In this document: piece after piece, positions 11,817-23,900 of the stretch
Position numbering within the stretch: position 1 is the stretch's first letter
How the letters are laid out: each line of letters opens with the position of its first letter
From: Ascochyta rabiei
Taxonomy: Eukaryota > Ascomycota > Dothideomycetes > Pleosporales > Didymellaceae
Direction of reading: 5' to 3'
Length of the DNA stretch: 64,000 nt
Assembly: GCF_004011695.2 (NCBI RefSeq)
Contig: NC_082412.1
Span: 1,550,001 to 1,614,000, forward strand
The notes under the pieces: generated by a model
What the model saw: only the letters and a program-made list of their open reading frames with translations
What the model was told of the DNA's origin: nothing
Databases searched by the model: none
Translations under genes and position numbers: made by a program

Positions 11817-13115
11817 ATGAAGTCGGCTCTAGTCAGCACCGTAGCACTTGTCAGCGCCGCGGTAGCATCAGCCAAAATCACCTTGCCCAATGGCTGGTTC
11901 AAGATCCCACCCAAAGAGAAGATCGAGTCAGGCAAGCTGAACGGCAAACCACGATACCTGACCTGGATGGCCGATTCTCAAATCAAGCATGGCGTTGAAC
12001 CAACCTTTGCGTACACGGTATCAGCCTACCTCTCCGGCATTCTTCTTGCGTACGATAGGACAGGCGACGAAAAGTACCGCGACTATGTCAAACGCCATGC
12101 AGACACTGTACTGTACCCTGCCTGGAACGGTGAGATTCTGCTTCACAACAACAGCAACTCCATTGACGACATTCGCTTCGGTCACACCTTCCTGGACATG
12201 TACAACATCACAGGCGGAGAAGAGATTTACAAGATTGCTGCCGACAGTCTTAAAGACCAGATCGATCGTTCTTTCCGTACACCGGACGGAGGTTTCTACC
12301 ATCGTTACCCAGCGTACATCGATCAGATGTGGTTAGACGGTATCTACATGCTCGACGTATTCTACGCACGCTGGACTCATGAGTTCCAACCGGACAACAC
12401 GACAGCTTGGGACGACATAGCACTACAGTTCGATCTTATCAACGCCGGCACTACCGTCGATCGTGAGCGTACAAATGGCCTCCCGGTCCACGGCTTTGAT
12501 GTTAGCAAAAAGGCTATCTGGGCTAATCCTGATACCGGTGCTGCACCACACGTCTGGGGTCGTGCTGTTGGATGGTACATTATGGCACTCGTTGACACCC
12601 TTGACTACTTTCCAGAGAAGCACGAAGGACGTGCAAGACTGATCGAGTACCTCCAGGCTGTTGCTGATGCTATTGTCGCAGCTCAAGACTCGAGGTATAA
12701 GGGCTGGTACAACATCATGGATCCAGGGCTTGAGAGACGTTCGGGTAACTACATTGAGAGCTCGGGTTCTGCTATGTTCGTGTACGGTCTTCTGAAAGGT
12801 GTACGACTTGGATATCTTGAGGATAAAAAGTACCTTGATGCCGCGCTCAGTGGGTATGAGCTCATGACCGAGACTTTTGCTGAGAAGCGCAAGGGTGATG
12901 GCGCACTCGTGTGGGAGTGGACTGTTCAGACTGGTAGTCTGAGTTCCAATGGTACCTTTGAGGTGAGTTCGCATGCGTTGAAGATCATCAGATTAGCCTG
13001 CTAATAAACTTAGTACTACGCAAGCATGCCTTTGTTCGAAAATGATTTGAAAGGCGTTGCACCCTTCCTCTTTTCCAGTTATGAGTATGAGCTGTACGTT
13101 GAAAGTCAACAGTGA
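11817..13115 (+). CDS. secreted GH105 unsaturated glucuronyl/rhamnogalacturonyl hydrolase
   Basis: Removes the unsaturated uronic acid left at the non-reducing end of pectin fragments after lyase action, so it serves plant cell-wall pectin breakdown outside the cell. Exon 11817-12962, intron 12963-13013 (GTGAGT...CTTAG, branch CTAATAAA), exon 13014-13115; 415 aa. A signal peptide (MKSALVSTVALVSAAVASA) is followed by the (alpha/alpha)6-barrel core with repeated aromatic/acidic motifs: RYLTWMADSQIKHG, FYHRYPAYIDQMWLDGIYM, HVWGRAVGWYIMALVD and NYIESSGSAMFVYGL. It ends EYELYVESQQ. The family assignment rests on these motifs and on length. Likely induced on plant material, which is inference. Confidence 0.9.
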
Positions 13116-13495
13116 GAACACGTAAAGGGGAAGTGATTCACTTGATCCATGTTGTTAGCTCGTCCTAGAGCACATTGTTTGTTTGGCTGTCGGTTTCGAC
13201 TTTCTACATGCAAAAAAATCACAGCAGCAACTAGGGGTGAAGTCGTCCGTCATTACTTAGATCAGGTCATCAACGTTCAAGCAGACTTACAAAATACAAC
13301 ATTATTGTTATGTCTTGAGAGACTAGCTATAGCTTTAGAGTTCTAAGTGCTACCTACTCTACATTTATAATTTTACAAAAAAACGTTGGTCTGTTACAAT
13401 TGCTACCGTCTAAACCTGAAGGCTGATGACCTCAACTAATTGATGGCGGACGAACTATTGTACCAGCTATTGGCGGCTCCAACCAGCTTGTATCA
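13116..13495. other. AT-rich intergenic stretch
   Basis: AT-rich, especially 13190-13400. Could be an old point-mutated repeat remnant, but I cannot show any repeat partner. No gene seen. Confidence 0.4.
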
Positions 13496-13825
13496 TCAGC
13501 TCCGCAGTCTTTGCCTTTCTGTTTGTTTTTTCTGCAGTGCACGTGGACGTCGGCTCATTCGAAGAGCGAGGCTGTGTCCTCCCAGTAAGGCTGTGTGAAT
13601 GACTAACGTTCGGGCCGACTGACCATAACAATTACTGTAGTTCACAACCCCATGTCTCAGACCATCGACCGATGTATTTTTCGAAACGCCAGATTTCGAG
13701 CTCAATTGCAAAAGAACCGCGAAAATATTGTCGCGGACGACCGGCTCAGTGACCATCTTGCGCTTCTTGAATGGGTCTCCTCCTCTCGGATCCACGAACG
13801 GCAACAAGCACGAGTCTGCGAACAT
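13496..13825 (-). CDS. hypothetical small protein, doubtful
   Basis: Open frame of 109 codons from an ATG at 13825. The first half (MFADSCLLPFVDPRGGDPFK, then KRKMVTEPVVRDNIFAVLLQ) looks more protein-like than most open frames here; the second half is rich in Arg, Ser and His. No family recognised and no splice context supports it. It could be the end of a decayed gene or chance. Confidence 0.22.
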   Translation of the reverse strand: MFADSCLLPFVDPRGGDPFKKRKMVTEPVVRDNIFAVLLQLSSKSGVSKNTSVDGLRHGVVNYSNCYGQSARTLVIHTALLGGHSLALRMSRRPRALQKKQTERQRLRS

Positions 13826-13963
13826 CACTAGCGACCGCGTACAATGGTCCTCCCGACGTCATGAGACTTTGCATTACGACCAATAAGGAACAGATCCGCC
13901 TGATGGGTAAGACGTCGGGAATGCGGGGTTGTAGCCGACACGGTAGTGGGGAAGCTACAAAGC

Positions 13964-13977
13964 TATAAGCCTATAAG
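13964..13977 (+). promoter_or_regulatory. paired TATAAG boxes before the cyclase gene
   Basis: Two copies of TATAAG (13964-13969 and 13972-13977) lie 73-86 bases before the ATG at 14050. Confidence 0.4.
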
Positions 13978-14049
13978 AGTCGAACGTCATCTTAGAAAGA
14001 CCACGCTCTTGTAAAAAAAATCAGCCAAGCCACCGTTATTGCACAGGAA

Positions 14050-15196
14050 ATGATGGCACAGACACTACAGTCAGCTCAAGAGAAGCTTTCTACTACGACG
14101 GGCGATGAAGTGGGGTTCGAGTACAAGTTTCCAGCATTCGATGAATTGCCGAAGGTGGAAGGCATGCCTCAGGGCTCGATATGGGGGTTTTATGACAAGA
14201 ACGGCAAGAAAGACGAAGTCGGAGGTGTGTCTTTATGCCCAACGCAACCAACACCTGAGGAAGTCTTTGACTAATACCAATCAGCCATCAACCTTCTCAC
14301 CCCTGCAGTCGTCCAAGCCGCCTCCAAGGAGATCAGCACCGGAGAACATATCCAACTTGACTGGCCGCTTCACAACGTGCAGTTCCCGGGTTTCAGCCGC
14401 AAAGAATTTCACCAAAAAAAGATCAACTTCTCTGACTTCACGGACTGGAAGGCCATGGACGACGAGGTCTACATAAATACACAGTCCGGCTCGCAATGGG
14501 ACAGTCTCAAGCATTTCGCCCACCAACCCAGCGGTAAATACTACAATGGTCTGACCCACGAAGAAGCAACGCATACAGACACGAATGGCACGCATAACTG
14601 GTGCGAGAGGGGTGGCATCGTAGGGCGGGGTGTTCTCTGCGACTGGTTGCGCTGGTATGAGGAGAAGAACGGTAAAGCGCCATCGGCCGTTTCGAGGCAT
14701 GAGATTCCGATAATGGAGATTGAAGAAACGTTGAAATGGCAAGGCACGAAGTTGAAGCAGGGAGACATCCTTTGCATACGCAGCGGATACGTACAGTGGC
14801 ACAACGACGCGAATGAGGCGGAACGCAAGTCTGGCACTCGCGACAACAGCGTTGCCATCGGTGTTCAGGCCAACGAGAACACAGTTCGGTGGCTATATGA
14901 CAAGCACCTTGCAGCTCTTGTTGGCGAAACCGTTGCGTTTGAGGCGTGGCCGCCCAAATTTACAGACGGATGGTGTCTTCATGAGTGGATCCTTGTCCAT
15001 TGGTATGTGTTGTCGATTCTGTATCAAGTTTGAGGCTAATAGGGCTAGGGGAATGCCTATCGGCGAGATGTGGGACCTCGAAAAATTGAGTGAGAAGTGC
15101 AAAAGTACGAAACGGTACACGTTCTTCCTTACTAGCGCACCACTGCATGTCAAGGGTGGTATCGGAAGTCCACCAGGTGCCATTGCTATCTTCTAG
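14050..15196 (+). CDS. putative cyclase (kynurenine formamidase-like fold)
   Basis: Member of the metal-dependent cyclase/formamidase-like family (Cyclase, PF04199) common in fungi; the substrate is unknown. Exons 14050-14224, 14285-15002 and 15049-15196 (346 aa); introns 14225-14284 (GTGTGT...ATCAG) and 15003-15048 (GTATGT...GCTAG). Family marks are WGFYD near the N-terminus, AINLLTP, the metal-site region SGSQWDSLKHFAHQ with its WDSLxH motif, ATHTDTNGTHNWCERGGIVGRG, GDILCIRSGY, and the C-terminal WILVHWGMPIGEMWDL. No signal peptide, so probably cytosolic. An alternative start two bases on does not exist in frame; the second Met (residue 2) is equivalent. Confidence 0.88.
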
Positions 15197-15259
15197 ATCC
15201 ATCTCTGTCATTCGAAACTGGCCCTTTTACTGCTTCCTAACAACGCTCGATTTGTAGTG
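15197..15259. other. short gap
   Basis: 3' flank of the cyclase gene; nothing recognised. Confidence 0.4.
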
Positions 15260-16000
15260 GCTATATGTTTCGTTGATAACAATGTATTAATGTTCGCCTG
15301 TGTCTGTAGGCACATTGGGTACTTCGCCATGGGTGGAAGCTTGGCACTTCTAGAACTATTCCTGGAAGACGCATTGCAAAGTGTACATCTGATACGTATC
15401 TCAGTGTTATGAATTTTATGCCGCCAAAGACGAGCTTCAGTTTCCTGAGGACCTCTCGGATGTAGTCTTCAGCTGAAGGGTAGTCTTCTTGATCACAAGA
15501 CCCAAGGAAAACACACAATCTGTATCGAATATTTCAAGGTGCGAGAAAACATCGCCCCGTGTGAGATTGGGAAACGCAAACACTCCACTTTCCGTTGTCA
15601 CGGAGGAATTGTTCGATGCTGTGAAAGGAGCTTGGATGCAAAGTCCAACAGCGACAAGACTGACGAAGGTGATGAGGATGGCGGGGAACGTGGCGGCGAT
15701 TACACCGACGAGGACAGTGGAGAAGAAGATGAAGAGAATGTGATTAAGGCGAAGAGCAATTCACTTGGTCGAATATTGGACTCGAGAATTCGGGAATCGC
15801 AACCACAACATGATGTTCAACACTGGCCCTGTCGACACCATGGCATGGATTGGGCTCCAACGGTAGATCAACCGTTGCTCTTAGTTGAGTTGGGCGCAGC
15901 AGATTTCGCTCGTTGGATAGTGTGACATATACAAGGGTGTTCGCAGTGCAAACAGGCTGTTGTGTTCTTGCTCAAGATTATGAAACGTCATCAAGGGGCA
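15260..16000 (-). CDS. unresolved coding region, possible small membrane protein
   Basis: Two long minus-strand open stretches overlap without a clean join. The upstream one (about 15990-15750) reads through TLVYVTLSNERNLLRPTQL and VEHHVVVAIPEFSSPIFDQ and ends at a possible GTGAAT donor. The other (about 15775-15445) contains two likely membrane spans (HILFIFFSTVLVGVIAATFP, AILITFVSLVAVGL) and continues through NLTRGDVFSHLEIFDTDCVF; a third frame takes over from about 15518 to 15261. No start codon with good context was found. I do not recognise a family. It lies just downstream of, and on the same strand as, the unknown gene at 16088-16885. Confidence 0.3.
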
Positions 16001-16087
16001 CAGAGTTTGTTGTATGCATTGTTATCCTCCGAAGAAAGGCAGCTCAAACTGCTACATCGCAAACATCTCCTCTAGGTACAGGGTAGC

Positions 16088-16885
16088 CTAAAGCCTATCT
16101 CCGAAGTAAAAGAGCTGCTCCGTGAGGCTCCTTTGATGGTTTGGAGTCCCATCTGAGACATCACGTTCGATCATCGATGCATCCTCGGCCATCACGTCTG
16201 CATACGGTTCCCCCTTTTCCATACCGTCAATCTTGATATGCGCAAATTTGAGCTTTACAAGGAAGTATAGTTCAGCCAGGCGGGCAACAAAGGGTGCACC
16301 ACACTTTTCAGTCAGTCCATTCTAGGAGCTGCCTTAGTACAGTTACTCAATCTCAAGGGTTCAAACAAGCCTTGTCTATTTCGTTAGACGTGTAGAGGCT
16401 TTTTCTTTCGTCCTTCTGGGTCTAAAAGTTCGATATGACCGCTTTAGAGTCCGATGCGGCGACCTGGGCAGTTTCTTTTTCAACCGCTTCAGCGATCTCT
16501 CGGGAGACGAGTCCACGAATCTCGATATCCTTAAACCCTCGGAGACGCATGCGGAAGATCTGAAGCAAAGCCGCTTGGATCTTCTCCGAACAGCAATCCA
16601 ACGTCGTTTCCTTGTGCGCTGGAGCGATCTGTTCTCTGCCTGGTGCTATCGCTATCTTAATAGCTACCTTTATACCAAACCCTAGTACGTACACATCTCC
16701 ACCTACTAATATATCGCAGAAGAAGTCCATGTCCCGGCTCAATAGCATCACGTCGCAAACTCTTGTTAAGAACGGTCCTCGCAGAAACTTGTGCCCAAAA
16801 TCCTCAGTGCCCCTCAGGGAGATAGAGAGCACATAGCCTCGAAAACGCTTGACACTTGTTCTGCCCTTAGCGACAACTGGAACGT
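16088..16885 (-). CDS. unrecognised two-exon (or more) fungal protein
   Basis: A convincing coding stretch with no recognised domain. The upstream exon is open from about 16885, after a possible acceptor (CTCAAC branch, TTCCAG), and includes SLRGTEDFGHKFLRGPF, DVYVLGFGIKVAIKIAIAPG, FRMRLRGFKDIEIRGLVSRE and AEAVEKETAQVAAS. The last exon (about 16321-16088) includes KCGAPFVARLAELYFLVKLK and MEKGEPYADVMAEDASMIE, and stops at 16088. Between them lies an intron ending at a TACTAAG branch point and CTCCTAG; the donor is uncertain (perhaps near 16435-16445). The 5' end is unresolved: an in-frame stop sits upstream and no ATG fits, so at least one more exon is expected between 16900 and 17130. Charged and amphipathic; no signal peptide visible. 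Confidence 0.5.
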
Positions 16886-16899
16886 GAAGATGGTTGAGC

Positions 16900-17329
16900 A
16901 GGGATCATATGGGAAGGTCGGGACTGGTCTTCCCCAATGCAAACCCAACAAACTTCTCAGAAATCGTGCAGCATACAACCCTACCCCCACGTCCTCTGCC
17001 CGGCATCGTGCAGCCATGGAACACCTTATCACAGTACCAAAGATCTGGCTGGGCAATGTCTGGGACGACGTCAGTGCACCAACGAACGCCCCGTAAGCTT
17101 GAGATAAGCAACACATCAGTAGAACATCACATGCGATGGGGCTTACCAGCAAGAAGAACTGAGGATGGAGGAAGTTGTACAGAGGCAAAAAAAATAACAA
17201 TTGGTATCTCGTAGTCTATCAAGCATTTCCTTCAACGACAACTTCGTAATACCCACCGACCTAGCAGGTATGTCGTGAACAGAACAGGTCAAGAACAGGG
17301 CTTTCGGAGCGCCGTTCAAAACAGCAGAA
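16900..17329. other. gap, probably 5' part of the unknown gene plus permease 3' flank
   Basis: Several frames are open on both strands here and none is decisive. The missing first exon of the 16088-16885 gene probably lies in 16900-17130. Confidence 0.35.
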
Positions 17330-19082
17330 CTAGAAAGTGGAGTGCGCTTCCGCCTCCCCAATCTTAGCGGCTGCACCTTTCCCGCCATGCATCGCTTCCT
17401 CGTCGTAGTTGTCGTGTTCCGAATCACTGTAAGCGACAGACATATCGGTGATCTCGTCGCCGACTTCGCACCAGACGTCGCTGGTGGCTGGAATCGGGCT
17501 GATCTTGCAGAGCGCCCAGTATGTGATGCTCGCGACTAGGAAGCCGGCGAAGAAGTTCAAATCGTAGATGCGTTTCGCTCCAACAGGTACATCGCGGCCG
17601 ACCGCGCCTGCGAACCCAACGACGTTAATGAGGATACCGGCAATGTAGGCGGCGTATCCGCGCCAGTGGAAACCGAGTGTGTAGTAGTAGGGTCCCGTCT
17701 TTCTGCCGGAGTACAAGTCCTTAATTTGAAGATATCCCTTGCGGACGATATAGTAGTCGCAGATCATGACACCCGCAATGGAGGATAGGAACACAGAGTA
17801 GGCAGAGAGGTAGGTAGTGAAGCTGTTTGTATCACTGAGAAGGTTCCAGGGGCACATGACGAGGCCAACGAGCGCGCAGACGTAGGATCCGCGGCGGATA
17901 GAGATCCAGCGTGGGAGCAGGGCAGTCATGTCTGTTCCAGCGGAGATGGAGTTGGCGGCAATGTTGGTTCCGAGCTGGGCGAGCGCAAAGGCCGCGGCGA
18001 TTACAAAAACTCCAAAGCGTTGCGCGGAGCCACCTTCCTCGAGGAACTTTGTGAGAAGATCGAGAGGGTTCCAGATAGGGTCACCGCCAAAGATGACGGT
18101 GGAAGAGGACGATACTATGATACCAATGAACGAGGTGATGGCGAAACCAACAGGAATAGTGATGAGCTGTGGAAGGAAGGCGTCAGAGGGCTTGTGGGCG
18201 AAACGGGCGAAATCAGGGTCGTTGACGATCAAAGTAGCAAAGTTGGCAATGGCAGACATAATGCCACGAACCATGAGCCAACCGAGCTCAGAGCCGGACT
18301 TGGAGCCAGTCTGATGCACAATGGGACCGAGGCCTTTGGCGCGAACGATCGACCAGATGAAGAAGGCAATGCCAGCGGTGGGCACAACATACGCCTTGAC
18401 GGTAAACAGATGACGGATCTTGTGAACCGAAGGCCAGAGAAACGGGAGGGATCCAAGCCAGAAGAAAAAGAACGAGACAAAGTGGACGGTGGATGTGCCA
18501 GAACTGGAGATGCCGTTCTTGATGCCGCCGTTCGCATCCTCATCACGCCAGTTGCTCCAGATGGCTCGAATCATGAGGTAGACGCAGGTACCTCCAATCC
18601 ATCCTTGTACACCGTACCAAATACAGGCCATGGCTGCGCGATTGAAGACGGGCCATAGCGCTCCCCAGACACCGAAAGAGGAGCGGTTGACGACGGGGAA
18701 CGAGATGTGGTACGTAGCACCAATGCGCCCGGTCATGCAAACGAAGCACGCAGCGATGGAGTAACCGAGCCAGACACAGATCCAGGACTGCCACCACGAT
18801 AGTCCATCGGCGATGTTACTCCCTGAGATCATCCATGTGTTGATGTTGAAGGAGTCGGCGACCCAGAAACCAACGAAGTTCCATGCACCTAGACATTGTC
18901 AGCGACTGTTAAGTAGTGGTTGTTTTCTTTCGGCACGTACCCCACTGGCGGCGTTCAGGCTCGACAGGTGCAAGATCGTGGTTGTACAGCATGAGTTGGG
19001 CGGTGGTGAGACCTGGCTCGCTCTCTACAGCGAATCTCTGGGCATAGTGGGCCGCCTTGGACTTCTTGGCTGTTGTTGCCAT
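17330..19082 (-). CDS. NCS1-family uracil/uridine/allantoin permease
   Basis: Proton-coupled uptake of a nucleobase, nucleoside or allantoin across the plasma membrane. Exon 19082-18941, intron 18940-18889 (GTACGT...TCTAG), exon 18888-17330; 566 aa with about 12 hydrophobic helices. Family marks are the N-terminal motif PVEPERRQWGAWNFVGFWVA, DSFNINTWMISGS and GLSWWQSW, then NDPDFARFAHKP, LAQLGTNIAANSISAGTDMT and MICDYYIVRKGYLQIKDLY. These fit the Fur4/Dal4 branch of NCS1. The ATG at 18832 is internal, because the short first exon restores the conserved N-terminus. The acidic C-tail (SDSEHDNYDEE) could be a ubiquitin-dependent turnover region. The exact substrate cannot be called. Confidence 0.93.
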
Positions 19083-20904
19083 TATGGCAGAATCGAGGTT
19101 GTATGCTTGTCGTTCTAACGGTGGGAGACTAGGTGACAGTTCACCTAAGTAGGGTTTGATGCTTGGTAGGATCGCTGATCCTGGCTCGAATGACGTTGAG
19201 CTGAAGGATATCGCGCTTCAAAGTCGCAAGGCTTGTCGATGGATGGGTGGCTGATATCCGGTAGAGTCGACGATTGGTAGGTGGATAGATGCCAAGACGG
19301 ACGTAGGGAGGTGGGCAACTGGCTCTGATTCGTGACAACGGTTGTGAAAGGTGAGGTAGAACTTGCGTTCGAGTGACCTCCTGATCTGGCTTGCATCATG
19401 GGGGATCATCTGGTACTTATAACCTCAACCGGAGACGTGCTGGTAGGATCCACAACGGGCCTGGGTCTGTACGGGGCATTGAGGGACGCAAAGGGTTTAC
19501 CGTTGGGTATGGTACTCTACCCCAAGAGCTGATAAGGCGTGTGCGATAGCGTCCGTGGGGCGATCTTTCACTTCACGAACCACGCTACCACTGCTACTAC
19601 TCCACGACAACCCACACCTGGATGCTGCGATGGAACGACAAGCGACAGTCCAGGCCAAATGCGCCTCGGCACGCGAGCAGAACGCAGCCCGGAGCAGGGA
19701 GCATGGCCTCTGGGTGGACTGTAGCCGCGAATGACGCAGGTGCATCGTAACGACATCGTGTGCCGCCAAGTGAAAAAAATCAACCTTCACGAGCATCTGC
19801 AATACCATCTCCGTGATAGGAAGCAAAATGGTAGTCGCACCCGCCGAATTTGACTCGATAGAAATACGTCAAAGAGTATCTCCGTCCCGGAAACCCTTCT
19901 ATCGCACACCGTCGAAGCGCCAACAACTGCGTGCGCCTGCGACCTCGCAACTCCCGTTGCATGGACCTTCGCTTCGCAGCCAACTACTGTACAAAGGGTT
20001 TGGCGCCCAGCGCTGGGACGATAAAGGCCAGTGTGGGGAAACTCTGCGGCGCCCGGCCCGGCCAATCAGCTACTGCATGACCCTCTTTACTCGATCTCAT
20101 CGAGTAAATCCGACGGCCTCGTATATCAACCGCAACTGTCAATCTCAGCGGACGCACGTCTGATTCTTCGGCAGACACAATGGCACTTGTCCGCGCAGAC
20201 GCACGACGCGTTCGGCAGTGCAAGCAGCGCAGCCCACTACGATGCGCATCGGCGTCAGAATCGTCTGCATTCAGCATTCAGCATTCAGCATTCAGCAGCC
20301 CACGACACCGAAATTCTCGCCAGGCGATGGACACACCGTCTCTGACGCAGTGACTATCCTCGGCGGATCAGCAGCCAGCAACGACGTCCACTGAAACACG
20401 CCGCTCCTATGCGTCTCTCCGCGTTCCACCCTATGCTAGGCGGCGACGACCCTGGACTCGAACCTCTGCGGTGCCGAGCCGCGGAAGAGTAACGAACAGG
20501 ATGCTAGACAGTCGTATTCTGGCTCTTCTTTGGCGGATCTAAGAGCCCTCGCTGCAACCTGATGAGCACACCACGGCTTACCTCAGAGACCCGAGATGGA
20601 CTGTGAACTGTACGGTCCAGAAGCGCCAGCATAGTACGTGTGTGCTTCTGCAATGCGCTACGAGCTTGTTTGAGCTTGTGCAGAGGGAGGGTGTGGCAGT
20701 CGGTGTGAAAGGGTTGTAAGCGGCAAGTAGGTAGGAGGATTTGTAAAGAGTGGGCGGGAGAGAGGGTGTTTTTACTTGTGCAAGACGCCAGTATTTGAGA
20801 GAACATGGAACCTTGCAACTCAATCGATACAGCAGCAAATTATTTTCTGCTACACACCAAATACAACTGAACAGCTCGCCACGCCGTTCTCAGTAGATAC
20901 ACAT
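19083..20904. other. 1.8-kb intergenic region
   Basis: Upstream of the permease and downstream of URB2. Contains four tandem copies of the heptamer GCATTCA near 20265-20295. The scattered open frames are low-complexity or Arg/Ser-rich and carry no recognisable domain. A tRNA-like T-loop near 20455-20475 does not form a T-stem. Confidence 0.5.
20265..20295. repeat. heptamer GCATTCA tandem repeat
   Basis: About four head-to-tail copies of GCATTCA in intergenic DNA. Confidence 0.8.
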
Positions 20905-23900
20905 CTACACGGCATCACCACTCAGCAAATCCTTCCGCCCATGCACACGCTCCCACTCGCCCCACACACCTCTCCAAACATCCCGCTCGCTCTTGCCCAA
21001 ACCCGCAAACATGGCGTCGAGCCCATCGCGGCTCAAGCTCGCCGTGCCCACCACCTCCCAGATGCCAGGCATGACCTTCTCCCTGACGCCGGCCTCGAGG
21101 CGTCCGCTGAGCTGGAAGCGGCAGTAGCTAGCCAGCAGCGGGTAGAGGAATGTGCTCGTCTTCTCTCGCGCGGCTTTGACGGGGTCGTTGAGGTTCTTGC
21201 TTGTCTTGCCCTGCCCGGCGTGCGTCTTTTGGATTGAGCTCTGCGGGGGGTTGCACAGCGTTGCTAGCACCCTGCCGAACGTGGCACCGTTGGCTGGCGT
21301 CAGGGCTGCGGCGTTGGGGCCTTTGAGCCACAATGGTAGCGCGCCGCGCCCGGAATGCGGTGTGAATAGCAGGAACAACAGATTCTGTAGCAGCGGGAGG
21401 AGGATGTGGAATCTTCCGCCCAGACGTCCGCGGTGCAGGAGCAGGATGAGGCGTATGGTTTCGCAGAGTCTGGTATAGATGGCGGGTGCGTGAGAAGCCG
21501 GGAGAGCGGGAGAGGAGCGCGAGGTCAGGGTTGAGATGGCGGAAAGCGTCGTCTCGATGGAGTGTTGTGTTGCAAGAGACGGAGTGGTGGAGAGGATCGT
21601 ATTCACGGATGTGAGAAGAGCGTTGAAACCGGTGAGGTCTGCGGTGCTAGTGAGCAGGGCGCATAGCTTTGGGAGAATTACGAGTTGGTTGTTTTTCAGC
21701 TCGATGTTGGATTCGTAGCGGTCTTCGAAGGTCGAGATCAGGGTGCTGAGAAGCCGATAAGACGATGCAAGGTCGAGAGGATCGGTCGGATTGGTCAGAG
21801 TCTGGACGAGGTCTAGCTTCTCGAATACAGGAAGTTGATTGAAGACGCCCTTGATTGTGGTTGTTGTGGTCATCTTGCACTGCTCAGATACCGGCTCGCG
21901 CAGGCATTTGAGTGTGAAACTAACCAGCCACTCAGTGTTTGGATAAAGCTTGAACTTTGCCACCGTGGTGTGCAAGCGTGCGACATACTCAGCCAGTTCG
22001 ATGGGACCTTGACCACCAGTGACCATGTAGGATTCGAGATCTGCATTGTCATTGATCCAGGTACGCAACCAGGCTTGGGTGGAGTCCAAGAGCTTGGCCT
22101 CCGCAAGAGCGGCCGTGGGTAGCTCGTTGAACGCATCGATGACGTCTTTAAGCGACGAAGCATTGTCGTTTGTCGAGTCGTCGGTCAGGCATGTCTTGAG
22201 CACCAACACATACTGCTTGGGTTGGAGCAGGGTGTTCTGCTTCTGTACAGCAACGACGGCGCGCAGAATGGCTAGACTGGCTGCCGAGCACCGCTTGCCT
22301 TTGCTTGCAACAGAATCAAGCTTGCCCTTGAACTTGCCCAGGTAGATCATGTTTTGCGACTGGCTCTGATTGGAAGCGACCTGGCCGAGAGCGGCTTGGG
22401 CAAGCTGTTGGAGCAGCTGGAGGGTTGCGGGCAACACAGGACCTTGCTTCGTCAGCTGCTCAGCGATTTCGAAGAGTACAGCACCGTCGCTAGAAATCCT
22501 CGCTGTGGCATTGGACGCATCCATGAGCTGTACCATGATACTGAGGACGCCCGCAACGTCTCGTGAACCGGATGCAAGGAGATTCGTCAACTGGTCCAGC
22601 ACCGCCTCTCGCTTCTCTCTCGAGAGGGCAGTGGGCCGAACAAAATTGTAAGAGACAATTGCCAGACGGTGCATGCGGTCGTCGTCTTGGCCCATGAGCT
22701 CAAGTAGTCCAGCGACAAAGGCATCTTGCAACATCGAGCCTCCCTGCTCAAAGATGGCTTGAGCCAATGACTGGCTGGCGACAGTGCTCGCCATGTCGTT
22801 CAAACTTGATACGGCTGTCAAGAGCTGCATCAATGAGCGTTCAGAGGCTGCAGCATCCAAATGCCCGAATAGCTGAACAAAGTCTGCACAAAAGAAATCG
22901 ACCATCCTGGCGTGCTCGGTTGAGGCAAGACTGCCGCTAGAAAGGATTTGAAGAACCTTGGCCAGACTGGGTCGGATGAGATCCTCGGAACCAGGCAGTG
23001 TCTGCAAATGATCACAGACGTCGAGCAAGAACAGCATGGCCGCCGCTCTTGTAGGAGAATCAACACGTTTGCTGCCTGCTGCAGACACATCATTCAGAGA
23101 TTGCTCGATCAATGGCGACAATAACTCTTCCTGCTGCTCTACCGAGCCATGCAGCTCGATTGGCCACAATTTGGATACTAGCTGACACAGAGTAAGCCAC
23201 GAAAGTGACAGCCGTGTGTGAAGGATGTAGCGATCATCTCGGACCAAGGTCGAATAGGAGTGCAGCAGCAAGAGCAACTGTGCCTTGAGCGCTGCAATGA
23301 CGTCGTCAGAGGCTATAGATTGGAGGATAGCTGGCACGATGACTGCAGTACTCATAGCTCTCTTGTAGGCAGCGAGCTTCTTCACATTGACGTCTTGCTG
23401 GGCTTGGGTAGTCAGAGCGCTGCTGAGATCGTCCATGCGCTGGATGTGCTCTTGCAGCAGAGCTGCGATTTGGCCTTGGGTCAAGGACTGCTCGAAACGC
23501 TGCGCAAGAGCCTGGTAAATAGCGCGGTCTTCCCAGACTAGATCACTACATTCTTTGAGAGCTTTGCGATTCTCATGCCTGTAGCTCTTCACGAGCTGTT
23601 CGTCCCAGCGACGGAGGAAGCCAAGCAGGTTGCGGTTCTTTGCAAAGCCAGACATCAACGGGACGACAATGCGCTCCAATATGATGGTTCTACTGATCTG
23701 GGGTTCATCATGGCTCTTCGAGATTTGCTCGCCGACTGTCTTTTCGCCGACTTCTTGAACGAAGCCCGGCCCTTGAAACTGAGCCTTGGATATTTCCTCA
23801 AAGACGACCTGCGCAAGATCTGTCTGCTGAGCTTTGGAGGGTCCTGTGAGGCCCTTTGGCTCTGTCACGAAGACACTCGGGTCGAGCTCAATCAGGGCAG

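Noticed and set aside
13190..13400. AT-rich stretch as a mutated transposon
   Set aside because: No terminal repeats, no transposase remnant and no second copy in the window.
20455..20485. tRNA-like T-loop on the minus strand (GGTTCGAGTCC)
   Set aside because: The flanking bases do not form a 5-bp T-stem and no anticodon or acceptor arm can be folded.
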